From: Lachnospiraceae bacterium
Lineage (GTDB): Bacteria > Bacillota > Clostridia > Lachnospirales > Lachnospiraceae
DNA length: 43,810 bases
Reading direction: 5' to 3'
Assembly: GCA_022774505.1 (NCBI GenBank)
Contig: JALFLW010000059.1
Location: forward strand, 1 to 43,810
The notes under the pieces were generated by a model. That model was not told the origin of the DNA, made no database searches, and worked only from the letters and a program-made list of their open reading frames with translations. Shown here piece by piece: positions 33,101 through 41,547 of this stretch. A program made the translations under genes and the position numbers. The first letter of the stretch is position 1. The number at the start of each line of letters is the position of its first letter.

Positions 33101-34131
33101 TGGAAATGACAGATATCAAAAGTATGGATATGGAGCATCTCCGGTTATTTGTTGAAAGTCTTGGTGAAAAGAAATTTCGTGCAAAACAGCTTTATTCGTG
33201 GATGCATCAAAAGCTTGTAAAAGATTTTGAAGAGATGACGGATCTATCCAAAACCTTTCGTGAGCGTTTGAAAAAAGAATGTGTTTTGGGAAGTGTATCA
33301 ATACGGAGAGAACAGATATCCAAAAAAGACGGAACCAGAAAATATCTTATGGAACTCAGAGACGGTAATATGGTGGAGACTGTACTCATGAAGTATCATC
33401 ACGGAAACAGTGTATGTGTTTCATCACAGGTGGGCTGCCGGATGGGCTGTCGTTTCTGTGCGTCTACTGTCGGTGGGCTTACAAGAAGTCTGGAAACTTC
33501 GGAAATTTTAGACCAGATATATGAAATACAGAGACATACAGGAGAGAGAGTTTCCAATGTGATCATTATGGGGATTGGAGAACCGTTAGATAATTATGAA
33601 AATGTCGTTCGTTTTATTCGGATGCTGTCCGATGAAAATGGTCTTCATATCAGTCAGCGTAATATCACACTCTCTACCTGCGGACTCGTACCGCGGATAT
33701 ATGATCTGATGGAGGAAGATCTGACAATTACACTTGCAATCTCTCTTCATGCTCCCAATGATGGCATACGCAGACAGATGATGCCGGTGGCCGACAGCTT
33801 TTCGATGAGAGAAATAATCGATGCGTGCAAAAAATATATACAAAAAACGGGACGGCGTGTAACATTTGAATATACGCTGGTACAGGGGACAAATGACAGC
33901 AGGGAAAATGCAGGAGAGCTTTCCGGGCTGTTAAGAGGGATGCTGTGCCATGTGAATCTGATACCTTTAAATGCTGTGGAAGGAAGAATGGGACAAAGAT
34001 CGGTACCACAGAATATCAGAGAGTTTCAGGAGGTTCTGGAAAGAGAGCATATTAATGTAACAATTCGAAGAGAAATGGGAAGTGATATTGATGCGGCATG
34101 TGGTCAATTGAGAAATAAAAATCGGAAATGA
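33100..34131 (+). CDS. rlmN: Dual-specificity 23S rRNA/tRNA m2A methyltransferase (RlmN)
   Basis: A 343-residue radical SAM enzyme that methylates A2503 of 23S rRNA and A37 of some tRNAs. The cluster-binding motif is CRMGCRFCAST, followed by GGLTRSLETSEILDQI and MGIGEPLDNYENV. The C-terminal catalytic Cys is present in DAACGQLR near residue 336. The N-terminal accessory helices (about 1-90) include FRAKQLYSWMHQK. It overlaps rsmB by one base (TAATG). Its length and motifs are fully standard; resistance enzyme Cfr is ruled out by operon position and by the RlmN-like ending. Confidence 0.95.
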   Translation: MEMTDIKSMDMEHLRLFVESLGEKKFRAKQLYSWMHQKLVKDFEEMTDLSKTFRERLKKECVLGSVSIRREQISKKDGTRKYLMELRDGNMVETVLMKYHHGNSVCVSSQVGCRMGCRFCASTVGGLTRSLETSEILDQIYEIQRHTGERVSNVIIMGIGEPLDNYENVVRFIRMLSDENGLHISQRNITLSTCGLVPRIYDLMEEDLTITLAISLHAPNDGIRRQMMPVADSFSMREIIDACKKYIQKTGRRVTFEYTLVQGTNDSRENAGELSGLLRGMLCHVNLIPLNAVEGRMGQRSVPQNIREFQEVLEREHINVTIRREMGSDIDAACGQLRNKNRK

Positions 34132-34146
34132 TGCAGATGCCTTGAT

Positions 34147-34175
34147 TTTACTTGCCTTTTTGGAGACACTATAGT
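34147..34175 (+). promoter_or_regulatory. Candidate promoter for the prpC-prkC group
   Basis: TTTACT and TATAGT are exactly 17 bases apart, beginning 16 bases after the rlmN stop and ending about 73 bases before the prpC start. It could give the phosphatase/kinase genes a transcript of their own within the larger operon. Confidence 0.5.
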
Positions 34176-34248
34176 AATATGTATTATGTATTATCATGTG
34201 TAAGTATGTAAAAATAAGTACAAATAAAGACAAAGGAGGGGAAACTAC

Positions 34249-34968
34249 ATGAAGTCATATTCAAAGACAGATGTCGGGATCAAACGATCTATGAATCAGG
34301 ACAGTTTGTTTTGCAGCGACAGCTCAGTGGGTAGTTTCCGAAATCTGTTTATTGTTGCCGATGGGATGGGTGGCCATAAGGCAGGAGACCGTGCATCAAG
34401 ATTATGTATTGAAAATATGGTATCGCAGATTGAACAGAGCACCAGTAAGACACCGGTGACAATTTTTGAAGAAGCGATCACTTATGCAAATAGTGTAGTC
34501 TATGAATCAGCACAACAGGATATTGAATACGAGGGCATGGGAACCACGATGGTGGCATGTACATTACAGGAGGAGACTCTTTATGTTGCCAACATTGGCG
34601 ATTCCCGTTTATATTTATTGCGGGATGGATTACAGCAGATTACAACAGACCATTCATTGGTTGAGGAAATGGTTAAGATAGGAAATATAACAGAAAGCGA
34701 AGCCAGAGTGCACCCGCAGAAAAATATAATTACCCGTGCACTGGGAATTGATGAGATGGTTCAGGCAGATTATTTTGAATTACAGGTGCGTCCGGGAGAC
34801 GTGATCTTGCTTTGCAGTGATGGATTGACGAATATGGTTGAGGATGAAGAGATAGAATATATCATCCGTCATGCGGAGTCACTGGAGGAAGCAGGAGATA
34901 AATTGATTGATCAGGCAAATTTCAATGGAGGCAGTGACAATATCACCGCCGTACTTGTTCAGGTTTAG
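34249..34968 (+). CDS. prpC: PP2C-type Ser/Thr protein phosphatase (PrpC/Stp)
   Basis: A 239-residue metal-dependent phosphatase that reverses phosphorylation by the kinase encoded next. PPM-family motifs are intact: SKTDVGIKRSMNQDS with the first metal-binding Asp, IVADGMGGHKAGD, GMGTTMVA, VANIGDSRLYLL, and the late metal-binding GGSDNITAVLV. It is cytosolic, with no membrane helix. AAAGGAGGGG ten bases before the ATG gives strong initiation. The kinase gene follows 14 bases after the stop. The pair controls cell-wall growth, translation and spore germination in other Firmicutes. Confidence 0.96.
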   Translation: MKSYSKTDVGIKRSMNQDSLFCSDSSVGSFRNLFIVADGMGGHKAGDRASRLCIENMVSQIEQSTSKTPVTIFEEAITYANSVVYESAQQDIEYEGMGTTMVACTLQEETLYVANIGDSRLYLLRDGLQQITTDHSLVEEMVKIGNITESEARVHPQKNIITRALGIDEMVQADYFELQVRPGDVILLCSDGLTNMVEDEEIEYIIRHAESLEEAGDKLIDQANFNGGSDNITAVLVQV

Positions 34969-34982
34969 ATTGGAGGAAGAGC

Positions 34983-37049
34983 ATGATAGGTCCGGGTATG
35001 ATGATTAGTGATCGTTACGAAATTATAGATAAAGTGGGTTCAGGCGGAATGGCAGATGTATACAAAGCGAAGGATCATAGATTAAACCGCTTTGTAGCGA
35101 TCAAGGTGTTGCGCCAGGAATACAGCAGTGATGCAAAATTTGTAGCTAAGTTCCGTGCAGAAGCACAATCAGTGGCAGGATTATCTCATCCGAATATTGT
35201 AAATGTATATGATGTTGATGAGGATGAAAGCTATAATTATATAGTAATGGAGCTGGTAGAAGGAATTACCCTTAAAAAATTTATTGAAAAAAAGGGGAGA
35301 CTTGATGTCAATGAAGCAGTAGGGATTGCTGTGCAGATCGCACAGGGAATGGAAGCTGCTCATGACAATCATATTATTCATAGGGACATTAAGCCACAGA
35401 ATATTATCATTTCCAAAGAGGGAAAGGTTAAGGTGACAGATTTTGGTATTGCAAAAGCTGCCACATCTAATACAATTACCTCCAATGCAATGGGATCTGT
35501 ACATTATATCAGTCCGGAGCAGGCAAGAGGTGGTTACAGTGATGAGAAGAGTGATATTTATTCTCTGGGTGTGACAATGTATGAAATGCTTTCCGGTAAT
35601 GTTCCGTTTGAGGGGGACAGTACGGTGGCAGTGGCATTATCCCATATTCAGGAGGAAGCAACGGCACTTCATGAACTGGATCCTGAGATTCCGATGAGCC
35701 TGTCTAAAATTGTCCGCAAATGTATGCAGAAAAAACCGGAGCTGCGTTATCTGAATGCAGCGGCATTGATCGCAGATCTGAAGCGTGCGGTTGACGAGCC
35801 GGATGGAGAGTATGTGAAGCTGGAGACGATGACAGTTGATCCCTCGCCTACGAAGAAAATATCAGATCTCGAATTAAATGCGATCAAGGAGGCATCCCGT
35901 AATGTAGAGCCGATTCATGAAGAGTATGAGGAAGAACCGAATTATGAGGATGATGGAATTGATCCGAAGCTGGAAAAGATCTTAAAAATATGCAGTGCTG
36001 TTGTTGCTGTCATTATAATTATAGGAATTATATTGATAGTCGGTAAATTTGCAGGATGGTGGGGACACTCCGGAAAGAAGGCAGCTGAGGTTACATCTGC
36101 AACATCAGAGCCGACTGCCACTGCCGTTGTAGCAGAGGACGGTCAGGTTCAGGTGCCTGGCATTGTGGGAAAGAGTCTGGAAGAGGCAGAGCAGATGCTG
36201 ACGGACAGCAAGCTTCATTGGCAGCTGAAGCCGGTAGAATCCAGTGAGACACCGAATGTTGTAACTGATCAGGAGCCGGCAGAGGGTGAGATGGTAGATG
36301 AGGGTGCCCGCATTACGATTTATTACAGTCAGGATAATTCCGGGGTGACGATTCCTGATGTTGCTAACAAAACAGAGACAGAGGCACGCAGACTGATTGA
36401 AGCTGCAAAGCTCAAGGTTGGTTCTGTCACCGAGGAATATAGTAATACAGTTGCAAAAGGCAATGTTATAAGTACTGATCCGGTCATTGGCTCCAGTGTG
36501 GATGAAGGAACCAGTGTCAATCTTGTGGTCAGTCAGGGGGCAGAGGGAGATCAGGTCGTAGTGCCAAATCTGGTAGGAAAGAAAGAATCTGTCGCTGCGG
36601 AGAGATTGGCATCAGCAGGATTAAAATCTAAGGTGACATACATTTATTCGGATAAAACAAAAGGTCTTGTCATTAGTCAGACCCAGAAAAATGGTTCTAA
36701 GGTTGAGAGAGGAAGTACTGTACAGTACTCAGTAAGTATGGGACCTAAGCAGGTGAAGCCAACGGCAACACCAAAACAGAACAGTACGGTATCTTATAGC
36801 TATGAGGGAAGTGTTACTGTCAGTGACAATCCGTTTGAAAGTGAAGATGACGATCCGGCAATGTTTAAGGTCGTCCTGAGTCAGGATGGAAAGACACAGT
36901 CTGTATGGAGCGGAACATTAAGTTATGATGATTTCCCAAAGGAATTTCCGGTTAAGGGCTGGAGTGAAAACAGCGGAACAATTTCAATCAGCAAGGATGG
37001 ACAGAATATCGGTAACTATACGGTAGATTTCCAAAAAGTGGCTAAATGA
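34983..37049 (+). CDS. prkC: PASTA-domain Ser/Thr protein kinase (PrkC/PknB)
   Basis: A 688-residue receptor kinase. The cytosolic kinase domain (about 1-270) has VGSGGMADVYKA, the catalytic AIKVL lysine, HRDIKPQNII and TDFGIAKA, with Thr-rich activation loop ATSNTITSNAMGS. A juxtamembrane acidic region leads to one membrane helix (about 338-358). Outside are three PASTA repeats that bind muropeptides (starting VQVPGIVGKSLEEAE, VTIPDVANKTETEA and VVVPNLVGKKESVA), then a Ser/Thr/Pro linker and a beta-rich C-terminal domain of about 80 residues, like the extra Ig-like domain of B. subtilis PrkC. GGAGGAAGAGC precedes the ATG. Its end overlaps the rsgA start, a known target of this kinase in relatives. 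Confidence 0.96.
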   Translation: MIGPGMMISDRYEIIDKVGSGGMADVYKAKDHRLNRFVAIKVLRQEYSSDAKFVAKFRAEAQSVAGLSHPNIVNVYDVDEDESYNYIVMELVEGITLKKFIEKKGRLDVNEAVGIAVQIAQGMEAAHDNHIIHRDIKPQNIIISKEGKVKVTDFGIAKAATSNTITSNAMGSVHYISPEQARGGYSDEKSDIYSLGVTMYEMLSGNVPFEGDSTVAVALSHIQEEATALHELDPEIPMSLSKIVRKCMQKKPELRYLNAAALIADLKRAVDEPDGEYVKLETMTVDPSPTKKISDLELNAIKEASRNVEPIHEEYEEEPNYEDDGIDPKLEKILKICSAVVAVIIIIGIILIVGKFAGWWGHSGKKAAEVTSATSEPTATAVVAEDGQVQVPGIVGKSLEEAEQMLTDSKLHWQLKPVESSETPNVVTDQEPAEGEMVDEGARITIYYSQDNSGVTIPDVANKTETEARRLIEAAKLKVGSVTEEYSNTVAKGNVISTDPVIGSSVDEGTSVNLVVSQGAEGDQVVVPNLVGKKESVAAERLASAGLKSKVTYIYSDKTKGLVISQTQKNGSKVERGSTVQYSVSMGPKQVKPTATPKQNSTVSYSYEGSVTVSDNPFESEDDDPAMFKVVLSQDGKTQSVWSGTLSYDDFPKEFPVKGWSENSGTISISKDGQNIGNYTVDFQKVAK

Positions 37050-37936
37050 TGAGAGGAAAGATCATTCGAGGAATAGGGGGATTTTACTATATTCATCCGG
37101 AGGATGCGGCTTTTGATATTTTAATAGAATGTAAGGCAAAAGGAATCTTTCGGAACCAGAATATAAAACCTCTTGTTGGAGACAATGTAGAATTTGAAAT
37201 GCTGGATGAAGAGAAAAGGCTGGGAAATATTGAAAAAATATTACCCAGAAAAAATGCACTGATTCGTCCGGCATCGGCAAATGTTGATCAGGCTGTTGTG
37301 GTATTTGCCTTGTCCTATCCGAAGCCTAATCTAAATCTTTTGGATCGGTTTTTGCTGATGATGCGGACGCAGGATATTCCGGTAGTGATCTGTTTTAATA
37401 AATGTGATGATCAGCAGGAAGACGAGATTCAAAATATTCTGACACAATACAGACATTGTGGAGCGGATGTGATCGTTACCAGTACGGTAAATGGAACAGG
37501 TCTGGAGAAGCTGCGTAGTCTGCTCACAGGGAAAACGACAGTGATGGCAGGCCCTTCAGGTGTAGGAAAGTCCTCTGTGATGAATATTCTATTTCCGGAA
37601 GCTCAGATGGAAACAGGAGAGATCAGCAGAAAAATAAAAAGAGGGCGGCATACAACCCGGCATACAGAGGTTTTTTGCATTGGGAAGGATACGTATATAA
37701 TGGATACACCGGGATTTACTTCTTTACGTCTTCCGGCATTGGAAAAGGAGGACTTAAGGCAATATTATCCGGAATTTGAAAAAGTTTCAGTGCAATGCAG
37801 ATTTTTGGGATGCGTTCATATCAATGAGCCGGATTGTGGTGTAAAAAAAGCAGTAGAAGAGGGCAGTATTCCTTTGGAAAGATATGAAAATTATAAGCAG
37901 TTTTATGAGGAATTGCGTCAACAGAAAAAATATTAA
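37046..37936 (+). CDS. rsgA: Ribosome small-subunit-dependent GTPase A (RsgA/YloQ)
   Basis: A 296-residue circularly permuted GTPase that helps complete 30S subunit assembly. An N-terminal OB fold (about 1-65) is followed by the permuted G motifs: G4 FNKCD, G1 GPSGVGKSSVMN and G3 DTPGF. The C-terminal zinc finger has CRFLGCVHINEPDCGV with three Cys and one His. The start is ATGATG at 37046 overlapping the kinase stop; either Met could be used (37046 or 37049). Its coupling to prpC and prkC fits its reported regulation by phosphorylation in B. subtilis. Confidence 0.95.
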   Translation: MMRGKIIRGIGGFYYIHPEDAAFDILIECKAKGIFRNQNIKPLVGDNVEFEMLDEEKRLGNIEKILPRKNALIRPASANVDQAVVVFALSYPKPNLNLLDRFLLMMRTQDIPVVICFNKCDDQQEDEIQNILTQYRHCGADVIVTSTVNGTGLEKLRSLLTGKTTVMAGPSGVGKSSVMNILFPEAQMETGEISRKIKRGRHTTRHTEVFCIGKDTYIMDTPGFTSLRLPALEKEDLRQYYPEFEKVSVQCRFLGCVHINEPDCGVKKAVEEGSIPLERYENYKQFYEELRQQKKY

Positions 37937-37967
37937 ATATATTTTTGAAGAAAGGCATGGTATCATT

Positions 37968-38627
37968 ATGAGCGAATTAGCACCGTCAATTTTATCGGCT
38001 GATTTTACGCATTTGGGAGAACAGCTGCAACTAATAGAACACAGCGGAACCAAGGTTCTCCATATTGATGTGATGGATGGGATGTTTGTACCTTCTATTT
38101 CTTTTGGGATGCCGGTGATCAGATCCATTAGAAAGGAATGTGGTCTGTTTTTTGATGTGCATTTGATGATACAGGAGCCGGTGCGCTATATTAAGGAATT
38201 TGTTGATGCCGGGGCAGATAGTATTACGATCCATGTGGAGGCGTGTGAAGACGTTCAGGCGACGATAGACGCTATGGCACAGTATCCGGTCAAAAAAGCA
38301 CTTAGCATTAATCCTGCGACCTCCATAGATATTTTGGAGCCATATCTGGATCAGATAGATATGATACTGGTCATGGGAGTAGAGCCGGGATTCGGAGGGC
38401 AGAAGCTTATAACCGAAACTTTGGAGAAGGTGAAGGGTTTAGATCAGATTCGAAAAGAAAGAGGATATTCTTTTAAAATTGAATTTGACGGAGGAGTAAA
38501 TCGCGAAAATCTTAAAGAAATAATTAAAAATGGGACAGATATTGCTGTGGCAGGAACTGCAGTTTTTCGCGGGAAGATTGAAGAGAATGTAAGGGATTTA
38601 CAGGAGGTGATCGCCGGTGCTTCTTGA
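37968..38627 (+). CDS. rpe: Ribulose-phosphate 3-epimerase
   Basis: A 219-residue TIM-barrel enzyme that interconverts ribulose-5-phosphate and xylulose-5-phosphate in the pentose phosphate pathway. Family motifs are APSILSADFTHLGEQ, VLHIDVMDGMFVPSISFG with the catalytic Asp, FDVHLMI, VMGVEPGFGGQK and EFDGGVNREN. The ATG at 37968 starts at the conserved SELAPSILSADF; a frame from 37884 adds residues that are not family-like. The 3' end overlaps the PilZ gene by 11 bases. Confidence 0.95.
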   Translation: MSELAPSILSADFTHLGEQLQLIEHSGTKVLHIDVMDGMFVPSISFGMPVIRSIRKECGLFFDVHLMIQEPVRYIKEFVDAGADSITIHVEACEDVQATIDAMAQYPVKKALSINPATSIDILEPYLDQIDMILVMGVEPGFGGQKLITETLEKVKGLDQIRKERGYSFKIEFDGGVNRENLKEIIKNGTDIAVAGTAVFRGKIEENVRDLQEVIAGAS

Positions 38628-39462
38628 AAATATCGCACTAGGCAAAACAATGGAGATTTATGTTGACCGGGAAGGCTACCGCTATCGTCTGGTCAGCAAG
38701 GTGGAAAAAACGGGAGTGAAGAAGATATGTCTTACGGCAATTATGGCCGGGGGAAGGGCATTTAAGTTTCGTCCGGAGGATAAGATCCGTCTCGTCTACA
38801 GAGGAGAGGATCAGATGTGGGAATGGCTCAATGTCAAAGCAGGATTGGGGCTGTTAGATGATGAGCCGGTTCACTATTTTGAGATCATAAATAAAGGGCA
38901 GTCATTTAATAGAAGACAGGCGTACAGAGTGAATATTGATGAGGAAGTGCAGATTGGATTTTATCAGGTGCCCGGAAGCAGACAGAGATTTTCTTATGCT
39001 CCTTTAGTAAAAGAGGAGTATGAAGCGATTGTTGACGGAAATGGTGTGGAGCTTGAGAAGGAAGAGGATGACAGATCCGGCAAGGTATTCATAGAAAAAA
39101 GGCTTCGTATGGTTCCGATGAAAGAAGCTGTGGAAAAGAAAGTACGCGGTCTGGTTCATGATATCAGTGAATCCGGAATGGGTTTCTATTCTAATGAGGA
39201 ATTAGAGATAGAGAACAGCTTTTATTGTCAGATCCCTTCTGATTATGGTCCACTGTTGGTGCGTTCCTCTGTGGTCAGAGTGGATGACAAAGCGAAAGGA
39301 AACCGTAAATATCATTTTTATTATGGATGTATATATGAAGAGGCTGATCAGAAACTGATCCGTTATATTTATGATATACAAAGAAGGCAGATCCAAAAAC
39401 AGAGAGAACGGAAAGAATTTGAGGCTTCCGTCAGGGATCTTAGAAGAGAACGGAGTAAATAA
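38617..39462 (+). CDS. PilZ-domain protein (YcgR-like c-di-GMP receptor)
   Basis: A 281-residue cytosolic protein. About residues 5-90 form a YcgR-type N-terminal beta domain. A PilZ domain follows with the c-di-GMP binding elements RRQAYR (99-104) and DISESGMG (182-189). The stretch between these motifs is about 80 residues, longer than usual, and includes an acidic segment (about 143-155). The C-terminal helix is very basic (QRRQIQKQRERKEF). It uses a GTG start with a near-perfect AGGAGGTGA ribosome site, which lies inside rpe. Its presence between rpe and thiN is unusual for this operon and suggests co-regulation with growth genes. A flagellar brake or polysaccharide control role is inferred from the family. 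Confidence 0.82.
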   Translation: MLLENIALGKTMEIYVDREGYRYRLVSKVEKTGVKKICLTAIMAGGRAFKFRPEDKIRLVYRGEDQMWEWLNVKAGLGLLDDEPVHYFEIINKGQSFNRRQAYRVNIDEEVQIGFYQVPGSRQRFSYAPLVKEEYEAIVDGNGVELEKEEDDRSGKVFIEKRLRMVPMKEAVEKKVRGLVHDISESGMGFYSNEELEIENSFYCQIPSDYGPLLVRSSVVRVDDKAKGNRKYHFYYGCIYEEADQKLIRYIYDIQRRQIQKQRERKEFEASVRDLRRERSK

Positions 39463-39463
39463 A

Positions 39464-40138
39464 ATGTTAGGGAAAGTTTTATTGATCAGTGGTGGAAAAA
39501 TTGATACAAATTTTGTCCGCCAATATACATCTTTAAAAAAATATGATACGGTTATCTGTGCAGATTCCGGACTAAATACGGCATACCGGCTAGGTATGCC
39601 GGTTCGTTATTTCATGGGAGATTTTGACAGTGTGGATCCTGAAATATTGAAAAAATATAAAGCAGGAGAAGTCGCAGGGGCAGAGAACTGTGAATGGCTC
39701 CGCTATCCTACGGAGAAGGATTATGTAGATACTCAGCTTGTGATTGAATGGATTATTGAACAAAGAGCAGAGAGCATTGATATTTTGGGAGCTACAGGGG
39801 GAAGACTAGATCATTTTCTGGCAAATGTGAATATACTCATGCTGCCATTAAAGACAGGGATACCGGCTTATATTATTGACAGCAGGAATCGTATACGTTT
39901 GATCGATCAGGAGACTGTGATCACCAGAGAAGAATTTTATGGAAAATATCTTTCCCTGCTTCCGCTTACCAATGAAGTGACAGGAGTGACACTTCGTGGA
40001 TTAAAATATGAAATTACAGATTTTACGTTGAGGGTCGGTATTGCCAGGGCAATTAGCAATGAGCTGGCAGAAAATTCCACACAAGCACGTATTCAGATGA
40101 AATCAGGAGTGCTTATCTTAGTGGAAGCAATGGATTGA
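39464..40138 (+). CDS. thiN: Thiamine pyrophosphokinase
   Basis: A 224-residue enzyme that makes thiamine diphosphate from thiamine and ATP. Motifs are ICADSGLNTAYRLG, MGDFDS, YPTEKDYVDTQL and LGATGGRLDHFLAN in the catalytic domain, with the C-terminal beta-sandwich thiamine-binding part (about 140-220). The ATG at 39464 directly follows the PilZ stop codon, with GAGAACGGAG upstream; a longer frame from 39371 runs inside the PilZ gene. It is the usual last member of the operon. No TPP riboswitch is seen before it. Confidence 0.94.
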   Translation: MLGKVLLISGGKIDTNFVRQYTSLKKYDTVICADSGLNTAYRLGMPVRYFMGDFDSVDPEILKKYKAGEVAGAENCEWLRYPTEKDYVDTQLVIEWIIEQRAESIDILGATGGRLDHFLANVNILMLPLKTGIPAYIIDSRNRIRLIDQETVITREEFYGKYLSLLPLTNEVTGVTLRGLKYEITDFTLRVGIARAISNELAENSTQARIQMKSGVLILVEAMD

Positions 40139-40167
40139 TCCGGATATATAGTATATAGGGAGGGAAA

Positions 40168-40239
40168 ATGAAAATATACGAAATGCAGGATAGAGTGGCG
40201 GGAAAGGAGGAGCTCTTAGATATCTGGGAAGGAGATTAA
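40168..40239 (+). pseudogene. N-terminal remnant of a GNAT acetyltransferase
   Basis: A 23-codon frame begins at an ATG with a strong ribosome site (AGGGAGGG) and ends at a TAA eight bases before the next gene. The peptide, with EELLDIWEGD, resembles the first helix of GNAT acetyltransferases, where EELL-x-x-WE is normally followed by S-V-x-A-T-H. The frame stops exactly there. It is best read as the 5' stump of an acetyltransferase gene whose remainder was lost in a deletion. A functional small leader peptide is an alternative. Confidence 0.4.
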
Positions 40240-40247
40240 AGGTGCAT

Positions 40248-40778
40248 ATGAGCAATCCAATGAAAAGTTTGACAAAAATAGAATGGGGGGTATGGATTGG
40301 ATCATTATTAATAATTATATTGTCCAATGTTTTATCTGTAAGTTTTGATCTGCTTACATTGATCGCTTCCTGCATAGGCGTTTCAACCATAACATGGATA
40401 AGAAATCCTTCTGCCAGCGGGAAAGAAGTTGAAATACAAAAATTAACAATAAAACATGTATGTATGCTTATACTCAGTGCAGTAATCGTTACCGTTGTGT
40501 TTTTTCAGATCCTGGCCGCATTAAACACACCGAATATAATCTTTAGTACAATATCTGTGACAACCAGCTTTTTTGCGGCTTCCCTTACAATGCTCAGGTC
40601 ATCTTATTATGCAGTGGGATATGCAGCAAATGATATTGTGCTGATCGTTCTCTGGATATTGGCAGCCCTTAAGGATTCGCGCTATATATCAGTTATTGTT
40701 ATTTTTGTTATTTTCTTTTTTTATGATTTATACGGTTTTGTCAGCTGGAAACAAAGAGAGAGAAAATTATGCGGATAG
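40248..40778 (+). pseudogene. pnuC: PnuC-like nicotinamide riboside transporter with an internal deletion
   Basis: The 176-residue product matches PnuC at both ends: SNPMKSLTKIEWGVWIGSL and LLTLIASCIGV at the start, then WIRNP, STISVTTSFFAASLT, YYAVGYAANDIVLIVLWIL and FFFYDLYGFVSWKQRE at the end. Family members are about 220-240 residues with seven helices. Here the frame passes straight from ASCIGV (residue 42) to STITWIRNP, so about 50 residues that normally form two helices and part of the substrate site are missing, without a frameshift. The transporter is probably inactive, although a functional shortened variant cannot be excluded. The ATG at 40248 matches the family start; AAGGAG lies 13 bases upstream. 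No riboswitch is visible before it. Confidence 0.65.
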
Positions 40779-40868
40779 ATCATGTCAGCTGCCTGTATCC
40801 CAAGGGGGCTGCAGTTATAATACGATGTAAGAAAAAAATAATCTTTTCTTAAGAAAAAGCTTCGGATT

Positions 40869-40897
40869 TTGAAAGAATTGTCTGCTATTCTTGTAAT
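40869..40897 (+). promoter_or_regulatory. Candidate promoter upstream of the 45-residue ORF
   Basis: TTGAAA and TGTAAT are separated by 17 bases. Just upstream is a short palindrome (CTTTTCTTAAGAAAAAG, about 40843-40859). The predicted transcript would begin about 40904 and run into the small ORF at 40981. Confidence 0.4.
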
Positions 40898-40980
40898 GAG
40901 TAAGGATAACGGCAGGGATGAGGTGATTAGTGCCTGCAGTCTTAATTTATGGACTGAACAGAAAGGAATGGGTAACTATT

Positions 40981-41118
40981 ATGAAGAGAAAAGATAATTC
41001 TAAGAAGATTGTAGTCAGTGTGCTTTTATTGCTTGTAATGATCGGTGTGGCTGTGTATGGGGTAGCATTGTATCATGGAACACCGCATGGAGATGATTAT
41101 ATAGAAATGGGAGATTAA
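40981..41118 (+). CDS. Small single-helix membrane protein, unknown
   Basis: A 45-residue frame: a basic start (MKRKDNSKK), one hydrophobic helix (about 10-28, IVVSVLLLLVMIGVAVYGV) and a polar tail HGTPHGDDYIEMGD. The tail is acidic and would face outside. AAAGGAATGGG lies upstream but is rather far from the ATG. I do not recognise the family. It may be a real small membrane protein or the N-terminal stump of a larger exported protein, given the decayed genes on both sides. A promoter candidate at 40869-40897 supports expression. Confidence 0.4.
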   Translation: MKRKDNSKKIVVSVLLLLVMIGVAVYGVALYHGTPHGDDYIEMGD

Positions 41119-41547
41119 AATCTGCATAAAGATAACACCAGCTGTCGTGTGTTCACGGGATAATACAGTTTGAGACCGGACACCGACAATACAGCAAGGC
41201 CATACTCCTCCCGGAACTGGTGATGAAAACATTATACATCGATGAAGATAAATAGGCAAGAAGGACGTCTGTTGCAGAAAATAGCCCCCCAAATAGCTAC
41301 AGATAATAGCAGAAATCATAGAACCATTTTCCGAGAGTTATAATGCTCATGCGGAGTAAGATCCGATGATAGTATTTTAGGAGGGGAATATGCCGGTTGA
41401 TAAAAAATGAAAGATATTCCGTTTTGATGAGAAAGAGTAAATCTAAAAAAGAGGAGCATCCTGTGGATATATTTATAGGGTGCTTTTTTCTATGGAAAAA
41501 AAAGAAAAAATGTTATATAATTAATATAGTTTTTCTAAAAAATATTT
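41119..41547. other. 429-base gap with no convincing gene
   Basis: No frame here has both a start signal and recognisable content. It holds a strong ribosome-site-like TTAGGAGGGGAAT before a six-codon frame (41390-41410), an isolated TATAAT at 41339-41344 without a -35 partner, and a hairpin with T tract at 41455-41489. The left half has higher GC than the right half, suggesting a junction between native and acquired DNA. It is probably decayed sequence. Confidence 0.5.
41455..41489 (+). terminator. Intrinsic terminator before the LytTR locus
   Basis: An 8-bp stem (AGCATCCT with AGGGTGCT, one G-U pair) and a 14-base loop are followed by six T residues. A run of A before the stem makes it partly bidirectional. 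It would isolate the AT-rich regulatory locus from upstream transcription. Confidence 0.65.

Noticed and set aside
39371-39463. Longer N-terminus for thiamine pyrophosphokinase
   Set aside because: These codons lie inside the PilZ gene and do not match the family start; the ATG at 39464 directly follows the PilZ stop.
40139-40247. Riboswitch (TPP or NAD+ type) before thiN or pnuC
   Set aside because: Gaps are too short and no conserved aptamer core was seen.
41026-41319. 97-codon minus-strand frame in the gap and over the 45-residue ORF
   Set aside because: No ribosome site, odd Cys/His/Ile-rich composition and no recognised domain.
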